In this document: one piece after another, positions 1-5,163 of the stretch | Layout of the letters: the number at the start of each line of letters is the position of its first letter | Numbering within the stretch: position 1 is the stretch's first letter | Source of the DNA: Clostridia bacterium | GTDB taxonomy: Bacteria > Bacillota > Clostridia > Oscillospirales > CAG-272 | Direction of reading: 5' to 3' | Assembly: GCA_017958705.1 (NCBI GenBank) | Contig: JAGDCE010000378.1 | Location: 1-5,278, forward strand | Length of the DNA stretch: 5,278 bases | Notes under the pieces: model-generated | What the model was told of the DNA's origin: nothing | The model's input: only the letters and a program-made list of their open reading frames with translations | Database searches by the model: none | Made by a program: the position numbers and the translations under genes

Positions 1-20
1 AAAATATTCATATTACCCTC

Positions 21-49
21 TTTACAAAACCGGAATTATAGTGTATAAT
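21..49 (+). promoter_or_regulatory. Sigma-A promoter of rpsO-pnp
   Basis: A -35 box TTTACA (21-26, 5 of 6 to TTGACA) is followed after exactly 17 nt by a perfect -10 box TATAAT (44-49). Transcription would start near 55-57, giving a 5' untranslated leader of about 95 nt before rpsO. The placement in front of a ribosomal protein gene and the near-consensus match make this a strong vegetative promoter. Nothing else is recognisable upstream in positions 1-20. Confidence 0.85.
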
Positions 50-54
50 ACTGA

Positions 55-151
55 CTCGGTATGAGCTTTTACCGCACGCTGGGTCTTCGGGCAAACAGTC
101 ACCCGCCGATCGCTCGGTGTACGGAATAATTATTTGAAAGGTGATAATAAA
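55..151 (+). promoter_or_regulatory. Structured rpsO leader, candidate S15 autoregulatory RNA
   Basis: The leader can fold into a branched structure. P1 pairs 72-79 with 117-124 (8 positions, one C-A mismatch). P2 pairs 80-84 with 101-105. P3 is CCGA/TCGG (106-109 with 114-117) around a TCGC loop; P1 and P3 share G117, so one of their end pairs must open. A competing mini-hairpin with a C(UUCG)G loop lies at 83-92. TCACC (99-103) is an exact complement of the Shine-Dalgarno core GGTGA (140-144), and it overlaps P2, so P2 and SD pairing exclude each other. Known biology: S15 represses its own mRNA in several phyla through unrelated leader folds, often three-way junctions or pseudoknots. That S15 binds this one is inference; the pairings were done by eye. 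Confidence 0.5.
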
Positions 152-415
152 ATGACCAGTGAAAAGAAGCAGGAAATAATCGCTGCGTACAAAACTCACG
201 AAAGCGACACCGGTTCGCCCGAAGTACAGATCGCCATTCTGACGACCCGTATCAACGAACTGACCGAACACTTAAAGGTCAACAAGAACGACCACCACAG
301 CAGACGCGGTCTGCTCAAGATGGTCGGTCATCGCCGTAACCTTCTCGGATATCTGAAAGAAAAGGATATCGAGCGTTACAGAGCGATAATCGATAAGCTC
401 GGCTTAAGAAAGTAA
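152..415 (+). CDS. rpsO: 30S ribosomal protein S15
   Basis: S15 is a primary 16S rRNA binding protein that nucleates assembly of the central domain (platform) of the 30S subunit. The 87-residue product matches the usual length of about 88-89. The family signatures are visible: H16, the TGSPEVQ stretch at 20-26, DHHSRRGLL at 47-55, which carries the rRNA-contacting residues, and the basic RRNLLGYLK segment at 61-69. An in-frame TTG at 134 would add six residues, but ATG 152 is preferred because AAAGGTGA (137-144) sits 7 nt before it and because family members start here. The gene is followed by pnp, the widely conserved bacterial order. A structured leader upstream suggests feedback control by the product itself. 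Confidence 0.98.
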   Translation: MTSEKKQEIIAAYKTHESDTGSPEVQIAILTTRINELTEHLKVNKNDHHSRRGLLKMVGHRRNLLGYLKEKDIERYRAIIDKLGLRK

Positions 416-424
416 AAACAAACC

Positions 425-455
425 GTCCGCTCCTTTTCATACCGGGGACGCGGAC
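425..455 (+). other. Hairpin just after rpsO
   Basis: GTCCGC (425-430) pairs with GCGGAC (450-455), and TCC (431-433) continues the stem with GGA (446-448) after a single bulged C449. This gives 9 pairs around a 12-nt loop, starting 9 nt after the rpsO stop. There is no T-run after it, so it is not a terminator by itself. It could protect the rpsO mRNA 3' end or form part of the folded intergenic region. The function is unknown. Confidence 0.5.
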
Positions 456-464
456 ACCGTTCGG

Positions 465-502
465 GGAGCTCCCGTCAAAGCGGCGGGAGGTCTCCGAATT
501 TT
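465..502 (+). terminator. Attenuator-like terminator between rpsO and pnp
   Basis: CTCCCGTC (469-476) pairs with GGCGGGAG (482-489) around an AAAGC loop, including one U-G pair. After a 2-nt bulge (490-491) the stem continues with GGAG (465-468) against CTCC (492-495), 12 pairs in total. GAATTTT follows directly (496-502). The stem is strong but the T-run is only four bases, so partial rather than complete termination is likely. That would lower pnp expression relative to rpsO. An internal terminator between rpsO and pnp is known in E. coli. No convincing promoter for pnp was seen after it, so read-through seems necessary. Confidence 0.55.
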
Positions 503-513
503 GCGGTAAACAA

Positions 514-556
514 CGGAGCGTCTTAAGTGTAGCAGTTACCTTTGCGCCGGAGCGTC
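514..556 (+). repeat. 9-nt direct repeat CGGAGCGTC in the pnp leader
   Basis: CGGAGCGTC occurs at 514-522 and again at 548-556. The second copy forms the tip of the long 536-570 hairpin. The CGGAG half of each copy is complementary to CTCCG at 591-595, the strand that can bury the pnp Shine-Dalgarno, and also to CTCCG at 492-496 in the terminator stem. It could be coincidence in a GC-rich spacer or a set of alternative pairing partners. Confidence 0.4.
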
Positions 557-570
557 CGGCGTGAAGGTAA
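536..570 (+). promoter_or_regulatory. Long perfect stem in the pnp leader, candidate RNase III/PNPase control site
   Basis: Positions 536-551 pair with 555-570 without a bulge: 16 pairs, 14 Watson-Crick and two U-G (543/563 and 544/562), around a 3-nt GCG loop. The outer arm is TTACCTT/AAGGTAA and the inner arm is CGCCGGA/TCCGGCG. No T-run follows, which argues against a terminator. In E. coli a long stem in the pnp leader is cut by RNase III and PNPase then degrades the remnant, repressing its own synthesis; Streptomyces also has an RNase III site between rpsO and pnp. By position and shape this stem is a good analogue, but the enzyme and the autoregulation are inference. Confidence 0.6.
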
Positions 571-589
571 ATGTTATACCTAAGGCGTA

Positions 590-611
590 TCTCCGAAAAA
601 ATAAAAGGAGA
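590..611 (+). promoter_or_regulatory. Small hairpin sequestering the pnp ribosome binding site
   Basis: TCTCC (590-594) is an exact complement of GGAGA (607-611), which overlaps the pnp Shine-Dalgarno AGGAG (606-610), with a 12-nt A-rich loop. When paired, the site for 30S binding is hidden. CGGAG at 514-518 or 548-552 could compete for CTCCG (591-595) and free it. Five pairs is a weak helix, so an effect is possible but not assured. Confidence 0.4.
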
Positions 612-617
612 AAAGAA

Positions 618-2777
618 ATGTTCGAAAACTACAAGGTATTCAACTACGAACTCGCAGGCCGTCCTCTCACGATAGAGACCGGCAAGATGGCGGGCCTTGC
701 AAACGGCTCGTGCCTCGTCCGTTACGGCGACACCTGCATCCTCGCCTGCGCGACCGCGTCCGCGAGACCCAGAGACGGTATCGACTATATGCCGCTGTCC
801 GTCGATTTTGAAGAGAGACTTTATTCCGTGGGCCGTATCCCCGGCGGTTACTTCCGCCGTGAGGGCAAGCCTACCGAGAAAGCGATACTCACCTCCCGCG
901 TGATAGACAGACCTATCCGCCCGCTGTTCCCGAAGGATCTGCGCAACGATATCAACCTCAGCATGACCGTTCTCGCGGTCGATCACGACAACAGCCCCGA
1001 GATCGCTGCCATGATAGGCGCGTCGATCGCGATATCCATTTCCGATATCCCGTGGAACGGACCGATAGGCGGCGTGTTCGTAGGCATGGTCGACGGCAAG
1101 TTCATCATCAACCCGAACGCTGAGCAGAGAGAGCGCAGCACGCTCGAGCTGACCGTCGCCGGCACCGAAGCCAAGGTCGTCATGATCGAGGCGGGCGCCA
1201 AGGAAGTATCCGACGAGGATATGTTCAACGCCATCATGTTCGCGCATGAGGAGATCAAGAACATCGTCAGATTCATCAAATCCATCCAGGCGGAGATCGG
1301 CAAGCCGAAATTCGAATACGAGCATCACGACGTAGACCACGAGCTGTACGACAAGATCGCCGCGGAGTTCACCGAGGACGTCAAGCTCGCGCTCGACACC
1401 GACGACAAGACCGTCCGCGACGCGGCGATAGACGTCATCAGAGGCAAGATCTACGAAGAATACGACGAAGAATATCCCGATTCTCATCCGATGATCGAGG
1501 AGATCCTCTACAAGCTGCAGAAGGTCATCGTCCGCGAATGGCTGCTCCAGGGCAAGCGCGTTGACGGACGCCGTCTCGATCAGATCAGACCGCTCGCGGC
1601 CGAGGTCGGACTGTTCAAGAGAACGCACGGCTCGGGTCTGTTCACGAGAGGTCAGACTCAGGTCATGACTATCGCCACGCTCGGCTCCATTTCCGATATG
1701 CAGGAGCTCGACGGCATAGATCAGGAAGAAGAGAAGAGATACATGCACCATTACAATATGCCGGGTTATTCGACCGGTGAGGCGAAGTCCTCCAGATCGC
1801 CCGGCAGACGTGAGATCGGCCACGGCGCGCTCGCCGAGAGATCTCTCGTTCCGGTGCTTCCGTCCGTTGAGGAATTCCCGTACGCGATCCGCCTCGTATC
1901 CGAAGTCATCTCGTCCAACGGTTCCACCTCGCAGGCGTCAGTCTGCGGCTCGACCCTCGCTCTTATGGACGCGGGCGTGCCGATAAAAGCGCCCGTCGCC
2001 GGTATCTCCTGCGGCCTTATAACCGAGGGAGAGCGCTGGATGACGATGGTCGATATCCAGGGCCTCGAGGACTTCTACGGCGATATGGACTTCAAGGTCG
2101 CCGGTACTCACAAGGGCATCACGTCCATCCAGATGGACCTCAAGATCGACGGTCTTACTCCCGAGATCATCAAGAACGCTCTTGAAACGACGCACAAGGG
2201 CAGAGATTATATCATAGACGAGATCATACTCAAGGCGATCGACCGTCCGCGCGACGACGTTTCCGACTACGCCCCGAAGATGATCAGCATGCAGATCAAT
2301 CCGGACAAGATCCGCGAAGTCATAGGTACCGGCGGCAAGGTCATCCAGAAGATCGTCGCCGACACCGGCGCCAAGATAGACATCGAGGACGACGGTTCCG
2401 TGTTCATCTCCGCCGTCGACAAGAACGCCTGCTACGCCGCGAAGGCGATAATCGAAGGCATCGTGTTCGAGCCCGTCAAGGGCGCGACTTACACCGGCAA
2501 GGTCGTCGAGATCCTGCCGATCGGCTGCAGAGTCGAGATCGTTCCCGGATATCTCGGATTCGTACACGTACGCGACCTCGAATACAAGAGGACGGAAAAC
2601 GTTGAGGACGTCGTCAAGATGGGCGACACCGTCACGATCAAATGCCTCGGCACCGACGAAAAGGGAAGAATGAACTTCTCCCGCAAAGCCGCGCTTCCGA
2701 GAAAGCCGTTCAGACCCGAACGTCCCGCCGAAAGCGAAGGCGAAGAACCCGCGCCGGAGACGGAAACAGAAGAATAA
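618..2777 (+). CDS. pnp: Polyribonucleotide nucleotidyltransferase (PNPase)
   Basis: PNPase degrades RNA 3' to 5' by phosphorolysis, releasing nucleoside diphosphates, as a cytoplasmic homotrimer. The 719-residue product has the full layout: a first RNase PH domain (about 10-225) with RREGKPTEKAILTSRVIDRPIRPLF; a helical linker (about 240-310); a catalytic second RNase PH domain (about 320-545) with PGRREIGHGALAER, the phosphate-binding SNGSTS at 433-438, and catalytic aspartates D485 and D491 in EDFYGDMDFKVAGT; a KH domain with GTGG at 570-573; an S1 domain (about 622-690); and a short acidic tail rich in Glu. In S1 the usual FGAF is replaced by I635-G-C-R638, while H650 is kept. ATG 618 is chosen because AGGAG (606-610) lies 7 nt upstream. 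An in-frame GTG at 561 sits inside a hairpin without an SD. Confidence 0.98.
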   Translation: MFENYKVFNYELAGRPLTIETGKMAGLANGSCLVRYGDTCILACATASARPRDGIDYMPLSVDFEERLYSVGRIPGGYFRREGKPTEKAILTSRVIDRPIRPLFPKDLRNDINLSMTVLAVDHDNSPEIAAMIGASIAISISDIPWNGPIGGVFVGMVDGKFIINPNAEQRERSTLELTVAGTEAKVVMIEAGAKEVSDEDMFNAIMFAHEEIKNIVRFIKSIQAEIGKPKFEYEHHDVDHELYDKIAAEFTEDVKLALDTDDKTVRDAAIDVIRGKIYEEYDEEYPDSHPMIEEILYKLQKVIVREWLLQGKRVDGRRLDQIRPLAAEVGLFKRTHGSGLFTRGQTQVMTIATLGSISDMQELDGIDQEEEKRYMHHYNMPGYSTGEAKSSRSPGRREIGHGALAERSLVPVLPSVEEFPYAIRLVSEVISSNGSTSQASVCGSTLALMDAGVPIKAPVAGISCGLITEGERWMTMVDIQGLEDFYGDMDFKVAGTHKGITSIQMDLKIDGLTPEIIKNALETTHKGRDYIIDEIILKAIDRPRDDVSDYAPKMISMQINPDKIREVIGTGGKVIQKIVADTGAKIDIEDDGSVFISAVDKNACYAAKAIIEGIVFEPVKGATYTGKVVEILPIGCRVEIVPGYLGFVHVRDLEYKRTENVEDVVKMGDTVTIKCLGTDEKGRMNFSRKAALPRKPFRPERPAESEGEEPAPETETEE

Positions 2778-2781
2778 TCAT

Positions 2782-2813
2782 AAAAGAGCCTTTGCAAAAC
2801 CAAAGGCTCTTTT
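2782..2813 (+). terminator. Intrinsic terminator after pnp
   Basis: AAAAGAGCCTTTG (2782-2794) and CAAAGGCTCTTTT (2801-2813) form a perfect 13-bp inverted repeat around a 6-nt loop. The T4 run forms the 3' base of the stem, so the effective terminator is the GC-containing core followed by TTTT. It starts 4 nt after the pnp stop and ends 16 nt before the next start codon, leaving no room for a separate promoter. Either read-through feeds the downstream genes or it acts mainly as an mRNA 3' stabiliser. The A-run and T-run make it work in both directions in principle. Confidence 0.8.
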
Positions 2814-2829
2814 GCAAACGGAGGAAAAC

Positions 2830-3411
2830 ATGATAAGATGCGCGGTGTTCGATGCCGACGGCACGTTGATCGACTCACTCGGCGTGTGGCGGGCGGCGGA
2901 CGACGTTTACCTCGCCTCGAAGGGCAAAAAGATGACCGACGAGATCTACGCGAAATTCATGAAGATGACGTACGGCGAGAGCATAAAGTTCGTCAAGGAT
3001 TTCTTTTCACTTCCCGACAGCGAGGAGCGGATCTCGGAGGATATAATGCGTATCGTCACGGAAAAGTACGGGACGGAGGTAAAAGCGATGCCGGGCGTGA
3101 TCCCGGTGCTCGACCGTCTGAAAGCCGCCGGGATACCGATGGCCGTCGCGACGGCGAATGAAAAAGAACTCGTAAAAGCCGCGCTTTCCTCAAACGGAAT
3201 GCTCGGATATTTCAGATACATAGTGACGTGCGACGAGATCGGGACGAGCAAACGGACGGCTGACGTTTTCATACACGCGGCTCGTTTGCTCGGAGGTGAG
3301 CCGGCTGAAACGCTGGTCGTGGAGGACGACCGCAGCTACGTAAAAACGGCGTGCGCGGCCGGATTCATTGCCGTGCACGTATCGGAGATCGGAGGGATAG
3401 AGATTGGATAA
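2830..3411 (+). CDS. HAD-superfamily phosphatase (subfamily IA, phosphoglycolate phosphatase/beta-phosphoglucomutase-like)
   Basis: This 193-residue cytoplasmic protein has the four HAD motifs in order: DADGTLIDS at 8-16 with nucleophile D8 and acid/base D10; motif II ending in T109 within VATAN; motif III K141; and motif IV VVEDD at 163-167 for Mg2+ binding. Residues 17-80 hold a helical cap domain of the type that sets substrate choice, placed between motifs I and II as in subfamily I. The length is slightly short for the group (about 210-230). The substrate cannot be told from sequence. ATG 2830 is preceded by GGAGG (2820-2824) with a 5-nt gap. Its 3' end overlaps the thiamine pyrophosphokinase gene by 8 nt, so the two are co-translated, and a role in phosphate-ester clean-up near thiamine metabolism is possible but unproven. 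Confidence 0.9.
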   Translation: MIRCAVFDADGTLIDSLGVWRAADDVYLASKGKKMTDEIYAKFMKMTYGESIKFVKDFFSLPDSEERISEDIMRIVTEKYGTEVKAMPGVIPVLDRLKAAGIPMAVATANEKELVKAALSSNGMLGYFRYIVTCDEIGTSKRTADVFIHAARLLGGEPAETLVVEDDRSYVKTACAAGFIAVHVSEIGGIEIG

Positions 3412-4033
3412 CAGAAGATGCGTCGTGGCAGGCGCGGCGAAGATAACGAAATACAAGGAAATAAAAAAATACCTCAGGCGGGATGATTTTTTCATCTACT
3501 GCGACGCGGGCCTTTCTCACGAGGAGAAGCTCGCTCACAGAGCGGATATGATCGTCGGAGATTTCGACTCGTCGGAAAATCCGCTGCGCCCGACGGAAAC
3601 GATCGTCCTGCCGCATATAAAGGACGAGACGGACACGCTTTTCGCGGTAAAAGAGGCGATGCGGCGCGGGTTCCGCGATTTTCTTCTAGTCGGCGTGATC
3701 GGCGGCAGGCTTGATCATACGCTCGGCAATATCGCCGTGCTTAACATGCTCGCGTCCGAAGGCTGCACGGCGCTTGCGGTCGACGACTATTCGGAGGTCT
3801 CGGTCGTGACAGACAAAGCGGAGGTGAGCTGTGACTTTTCGTATTTTTCACTGCTCAACGTCACCGGCGTATGCCGCGGCGTGAGCATAAAAAACGCGCT
3901 TTATCCGCTTGACCGCGCCGAGCTGACGACGGAATTCCCGCTCGGCATAAGCAACGAACCGCTGCCCGGCAAAACGGCGCTGATCACGGTCAGAGAGGGC
4001 AGAGCGCTGCTTATAAAAGTCAGACGGAATTAA
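3404..4033 (+). CDS. thiN: Thiamine pyrophosphokinase
   Basis: The enzyme transfers pyrophosphate from ATP to thiamine to make thiamine diphosphate, the active cofactor, in the cytoplasm. The 209-residue product shows the family pattern: CDAG (33-36), the ATP/Mg2+ signature VGDFDSS (51-57), KDETDT (73-78), GGRLDHTLGNI (100-110), and the C-terminal thiamine-binding region with GISNE (181-185) and an EGRALLI strand near 198-204. Length is typical (about 200-215). The start is TTG 3404: GGAGGG (3391-3396) lies 7 nt before it, and no in-frame ATG occurs before the first conserved strand. It overlaps the end of the HAD gene by 8 nt, indicating translational coupling; the rare start may keep levels low. 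The acceptor is salvaged thiamine. No TPP riboswitch precedes the run. Confidence 0.95.
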   Translation: MDNRRCVVAGAAKITKYKEIKKYLRRDDFFIYCDAGLSHEEKLAHRADMIVGDFDSSENPLRPTETIVLPHIKDETDTLFAVKEAMRRGFRDFLLVGVIGGRLDHTLGNIAVLNMLASEGCTALAVDDYSEVSVVTDKAEVSCDFSYFSLLNVTGVCRGVSIKNALYPLDRAELTTEFPLGISNEPLPGKTALITVREGRALLIKVRRN

Positions 4034-4052
4034 GATCCCGGAGGTTTTTCGG

Positions 4053-4550
4053 ATGGATAAAATAGTCGTTATCGGCGGCAGCGGCAGCGGGAAGAGTTAT
4101 TTTTCGCGCAGCCTTGCCGAGGCGACCGGACTGCCGCTTTATCATCTCGACAACGTCTTCTGGAATCCGGATAAAACGCACGTCAGCCGCGAGGTGTTCG
4201 ACCGCCGGCTCGACGTTATTCTGGGCTATAAAAGATATATCATCGACGGGGAATACGGCAGGACGCTCGAGCGGCGCATCGCCGCGGCGGACACGGTATT
4301 TTATTTCGACATCCCGCTGCGTGAACGCCTCGCCGGCGCCGCGGCGCGCGTCGGGATAATCCACCCCGATCTTCCCTGGACGGAAACTGAACTCGATCCC
4401 GAATTTGAGAAGTGGATCAGAGATTACGATACCGATCAGCGCCCCGTGACGCTCAGTCTGCTTGAAAAGTATAAGGAAAAAGATATTATTATATTTAAAA
4501 GCAGAAAAGAAGCGGATGAATATATTTTATTTTTGACAAAAAAAGTATAA
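4053..4550 (+). CDS. Small P-loop kinase, FlaR/topology-modulation-like (adenylate kinase-like fold)
   Basis: This 165-residue soluble protein begins with a Walker A loop GGSGSGKS at 8-15 on the first strand. It continues with LYHLDNVFW (29-37), the family's conserved HLD region, then YIIDGEYGRTLERRIAAADTV (62-82) and DYDTDQRP (124-131), and ends with a strand and FKSRKEADEYI (148-158). This order matches the small ATPases annotated as DNA topology modulation protein FlaR, which resemble adenylate and shikimate kinases; the true substrate is unknown and the topology name is historical. GGAGG (4040-4044) lies 8 nt before ATG, and the gene follows thiN by 19 nt, so it belongs to the same run. 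The last 25 codons are clearly richer in A and T than the rest. No signal peptide is present. Confidence 0.85.
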   Translation: MDKIVVIGGSGSGKSYFSRSLAEATGLPLYHLDNVFWNPDKTHVSREVFDRRLDVILGYKRYIIDGEYGRTLERRIAAADTVFYFDIPLRERLAGAAARVGIIHPDLPWTETELDPEFEKWIRDYDTDQRPVTLSLLEKYKEKDIIIFKSRKEADEYILFLTKKV

Positions 4551-4561
4551 CGCCCGATAAA
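4533..4561 (+). promoter_or_regulatory. Candidate sigma-A promoter for the sigma factor gene
   Basis: A perfect TTGACA (4533-4538) lies in the last codons of the kinase gene, 17 nt before GATAAA (4556-4561, 4 of 6 to TATAAT). Transcription would begin around 4567-4569, about 38 nt before the sigma gene start. The surrounding AT-rich sequence helps. No autoregulated ECF-type promoter was recognised, because the specificity of this sigma factor is not known. Confidence 0.5.
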
Positions 4562-4564
4562 AAA

Positions 4565-4597
4565 CGCCTTTTGATCGGTAGTATATAAGTGAAGGCG
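4565..4597 (+). promoter_or_regulatory. Hairpin that can mask the sigma factor ribosome binding site
   Basis: CGCCTT (4565-4570) is an exact complement of AAGGCG (4592-4597), with a possible seventh U-G pair (4571/4591) and a loop of about 19-20 nt. The 3' arm contains most of the Shine-Dalgarno of the sigma gene (AAGGCGGTGAT, 4592-4602, one mismatch from AAGGAGGTGAT). A transcript starting at the nearby promoter would begin inside the 5' arm and mostly lose it, whereas read-through RNA from upstream would keep it. Confidence 0.4.
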
Positions 4598-4605
4598 GTG
4601 ATGAA

Positions 4606-5163
4606 GTGGAAGACGAAAGGATAGTGGAGTTGTTTTTGCAGCGGTCGAATGACGCCGTGGCGGAGCTTGACGGAAAATACGGCGCGTCGATGTTAAAAGT
4701 CGCAAAAAACATACTGAAAAACGACGAGGACGCGAAAGAATGCTTAAACGACGCGTATTTAGGCATCTGGAACGCCGTCCCGCCCGTCAAGCCGTCGCCT
4801 CTTTCCGCTTTTGCGTTTAAGGTCATCCGCAATATCGCGATAAAGCGATACCGCAGAAACACGGCGCAGATGCGCGACGAAAGATCGGGAGTGAGCCTTG
4901 AGGAGATCGGCGACGTGCTTCCGGATGAAACGGATATCATCGAGCAGATCGAAGGCTCGGAGCTGACCTCGATACTGAACCGGTATCTGAAGACGCTCGA
5001 CAGGACGAATCTGTACATATTCATGCGGAAGTACTGGTATTTTGATCAGGTACCGGAGATATCCTCCCGCCTGGGTATATCGGACGCCGCCGTGTATCAG
5101 CGGCTTGCGCGGATGAAAAACAGCCTTCACAAATATCTGATAAAACAGGGTGTTATAAAATGA
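4606..5163 (+). CDS. RNA polymerase sigma-70 family (ECF-like) sigma factor
   Basis: This 185-residue alternative sigma factor directs RNA polymerase to a specific promoter set. Region 2 spans about 22-85: DAKECLNDAYLGIWNAVPP (42-60) is the core-binding 2.2 helix, and SAFAFKVIRNIAIKRYRR (67-84) covers the -10 recognition helices. After an acidic linker (about 86-118), region 4 runs from about 120 to 180, with FMRKYWYFDQVPEISSRLGIS (139-159) leading into the helix-turn-helix for the -35 element. This two-domain arrangement is ECF-type, and the LSAF/RRYWY-like wording is typical of a clostridial subgroup. GTG 4606 is chosen because AAGGCGGTGAT (4592-4602) is a near-perfect SD at the right distance; the ATG at 4601 is out of frame. 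It overlaps the next gene as ATGA, as is usual for sigma/anti-sigma pairs. Targets and signal are unknown. Confidence 0.92.
   Translation: MEDERIVELFLQRSNDAVAELDGKYGASMLKVAKNILKNDEDAKECLNDAYLGIWNAVPPVKPSPLSAFAFKVIRNIAIKRYRRNTAQMRDERSGVSLEEIGDVLPDETDIIEQIEGSELTSILNRYLKTLDRTNLYIFMRKYWYFDQVPEISSRLGISDAAVYQRLARMKNSLHKYLIKQGVIK

Noticed and set aside
8..271. 87-codon open frame on the minus strand across the rpsO promoter and leader
   Set aside because: It covers a near-consensus promoter and the S15 N-terminus in antisense, and no homology is recognisable.
501..529. Possible pnp promoter (TTGCGG with a weak -10 near 524-529)
   Set aside because: The -10 match (TAAGTG) is poor and the -35 overlaps the terminator T-run, so it is not better than chance.
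561..617. GTG 561 as an upstream start for PNPase adding 19 residues
   Set aside because: It lies within the descending arm of the 536-570 hairpin and has no SD. The extra residues are Lys/Arg-rich and unlike the family, and ATG 618 has a well-spaced AGGAG.
315..1823. 502-codon open frame on the minus strand opposite rpsO and pnp
   Set aside because: It lies antisense to two unmistakable genes, has a low-complexity, Arg/Asp/Leu/Val-rich composition and no recognisable domain. It is a by-product of the GC-rich codon use of pnp.
1938..2567. 209-codon open frame on the minus strand inside pnp
   Set aside because: It is fully antisense to the PNPase catalytic and KH region and Asp/Leu/Val-rich without motifs, which is the usual mirror of GAC/GTC-rich coding sequence.
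4526..4542. TTTTT-GAC-AAAAA inverted repeat at the end of the kinase gene as a terminator
   Set aside because: It is only A-T pairs with a 3-nt loop and no GC core; it is better explained as the AT-rich surroundings of the TTGACA promoter box.
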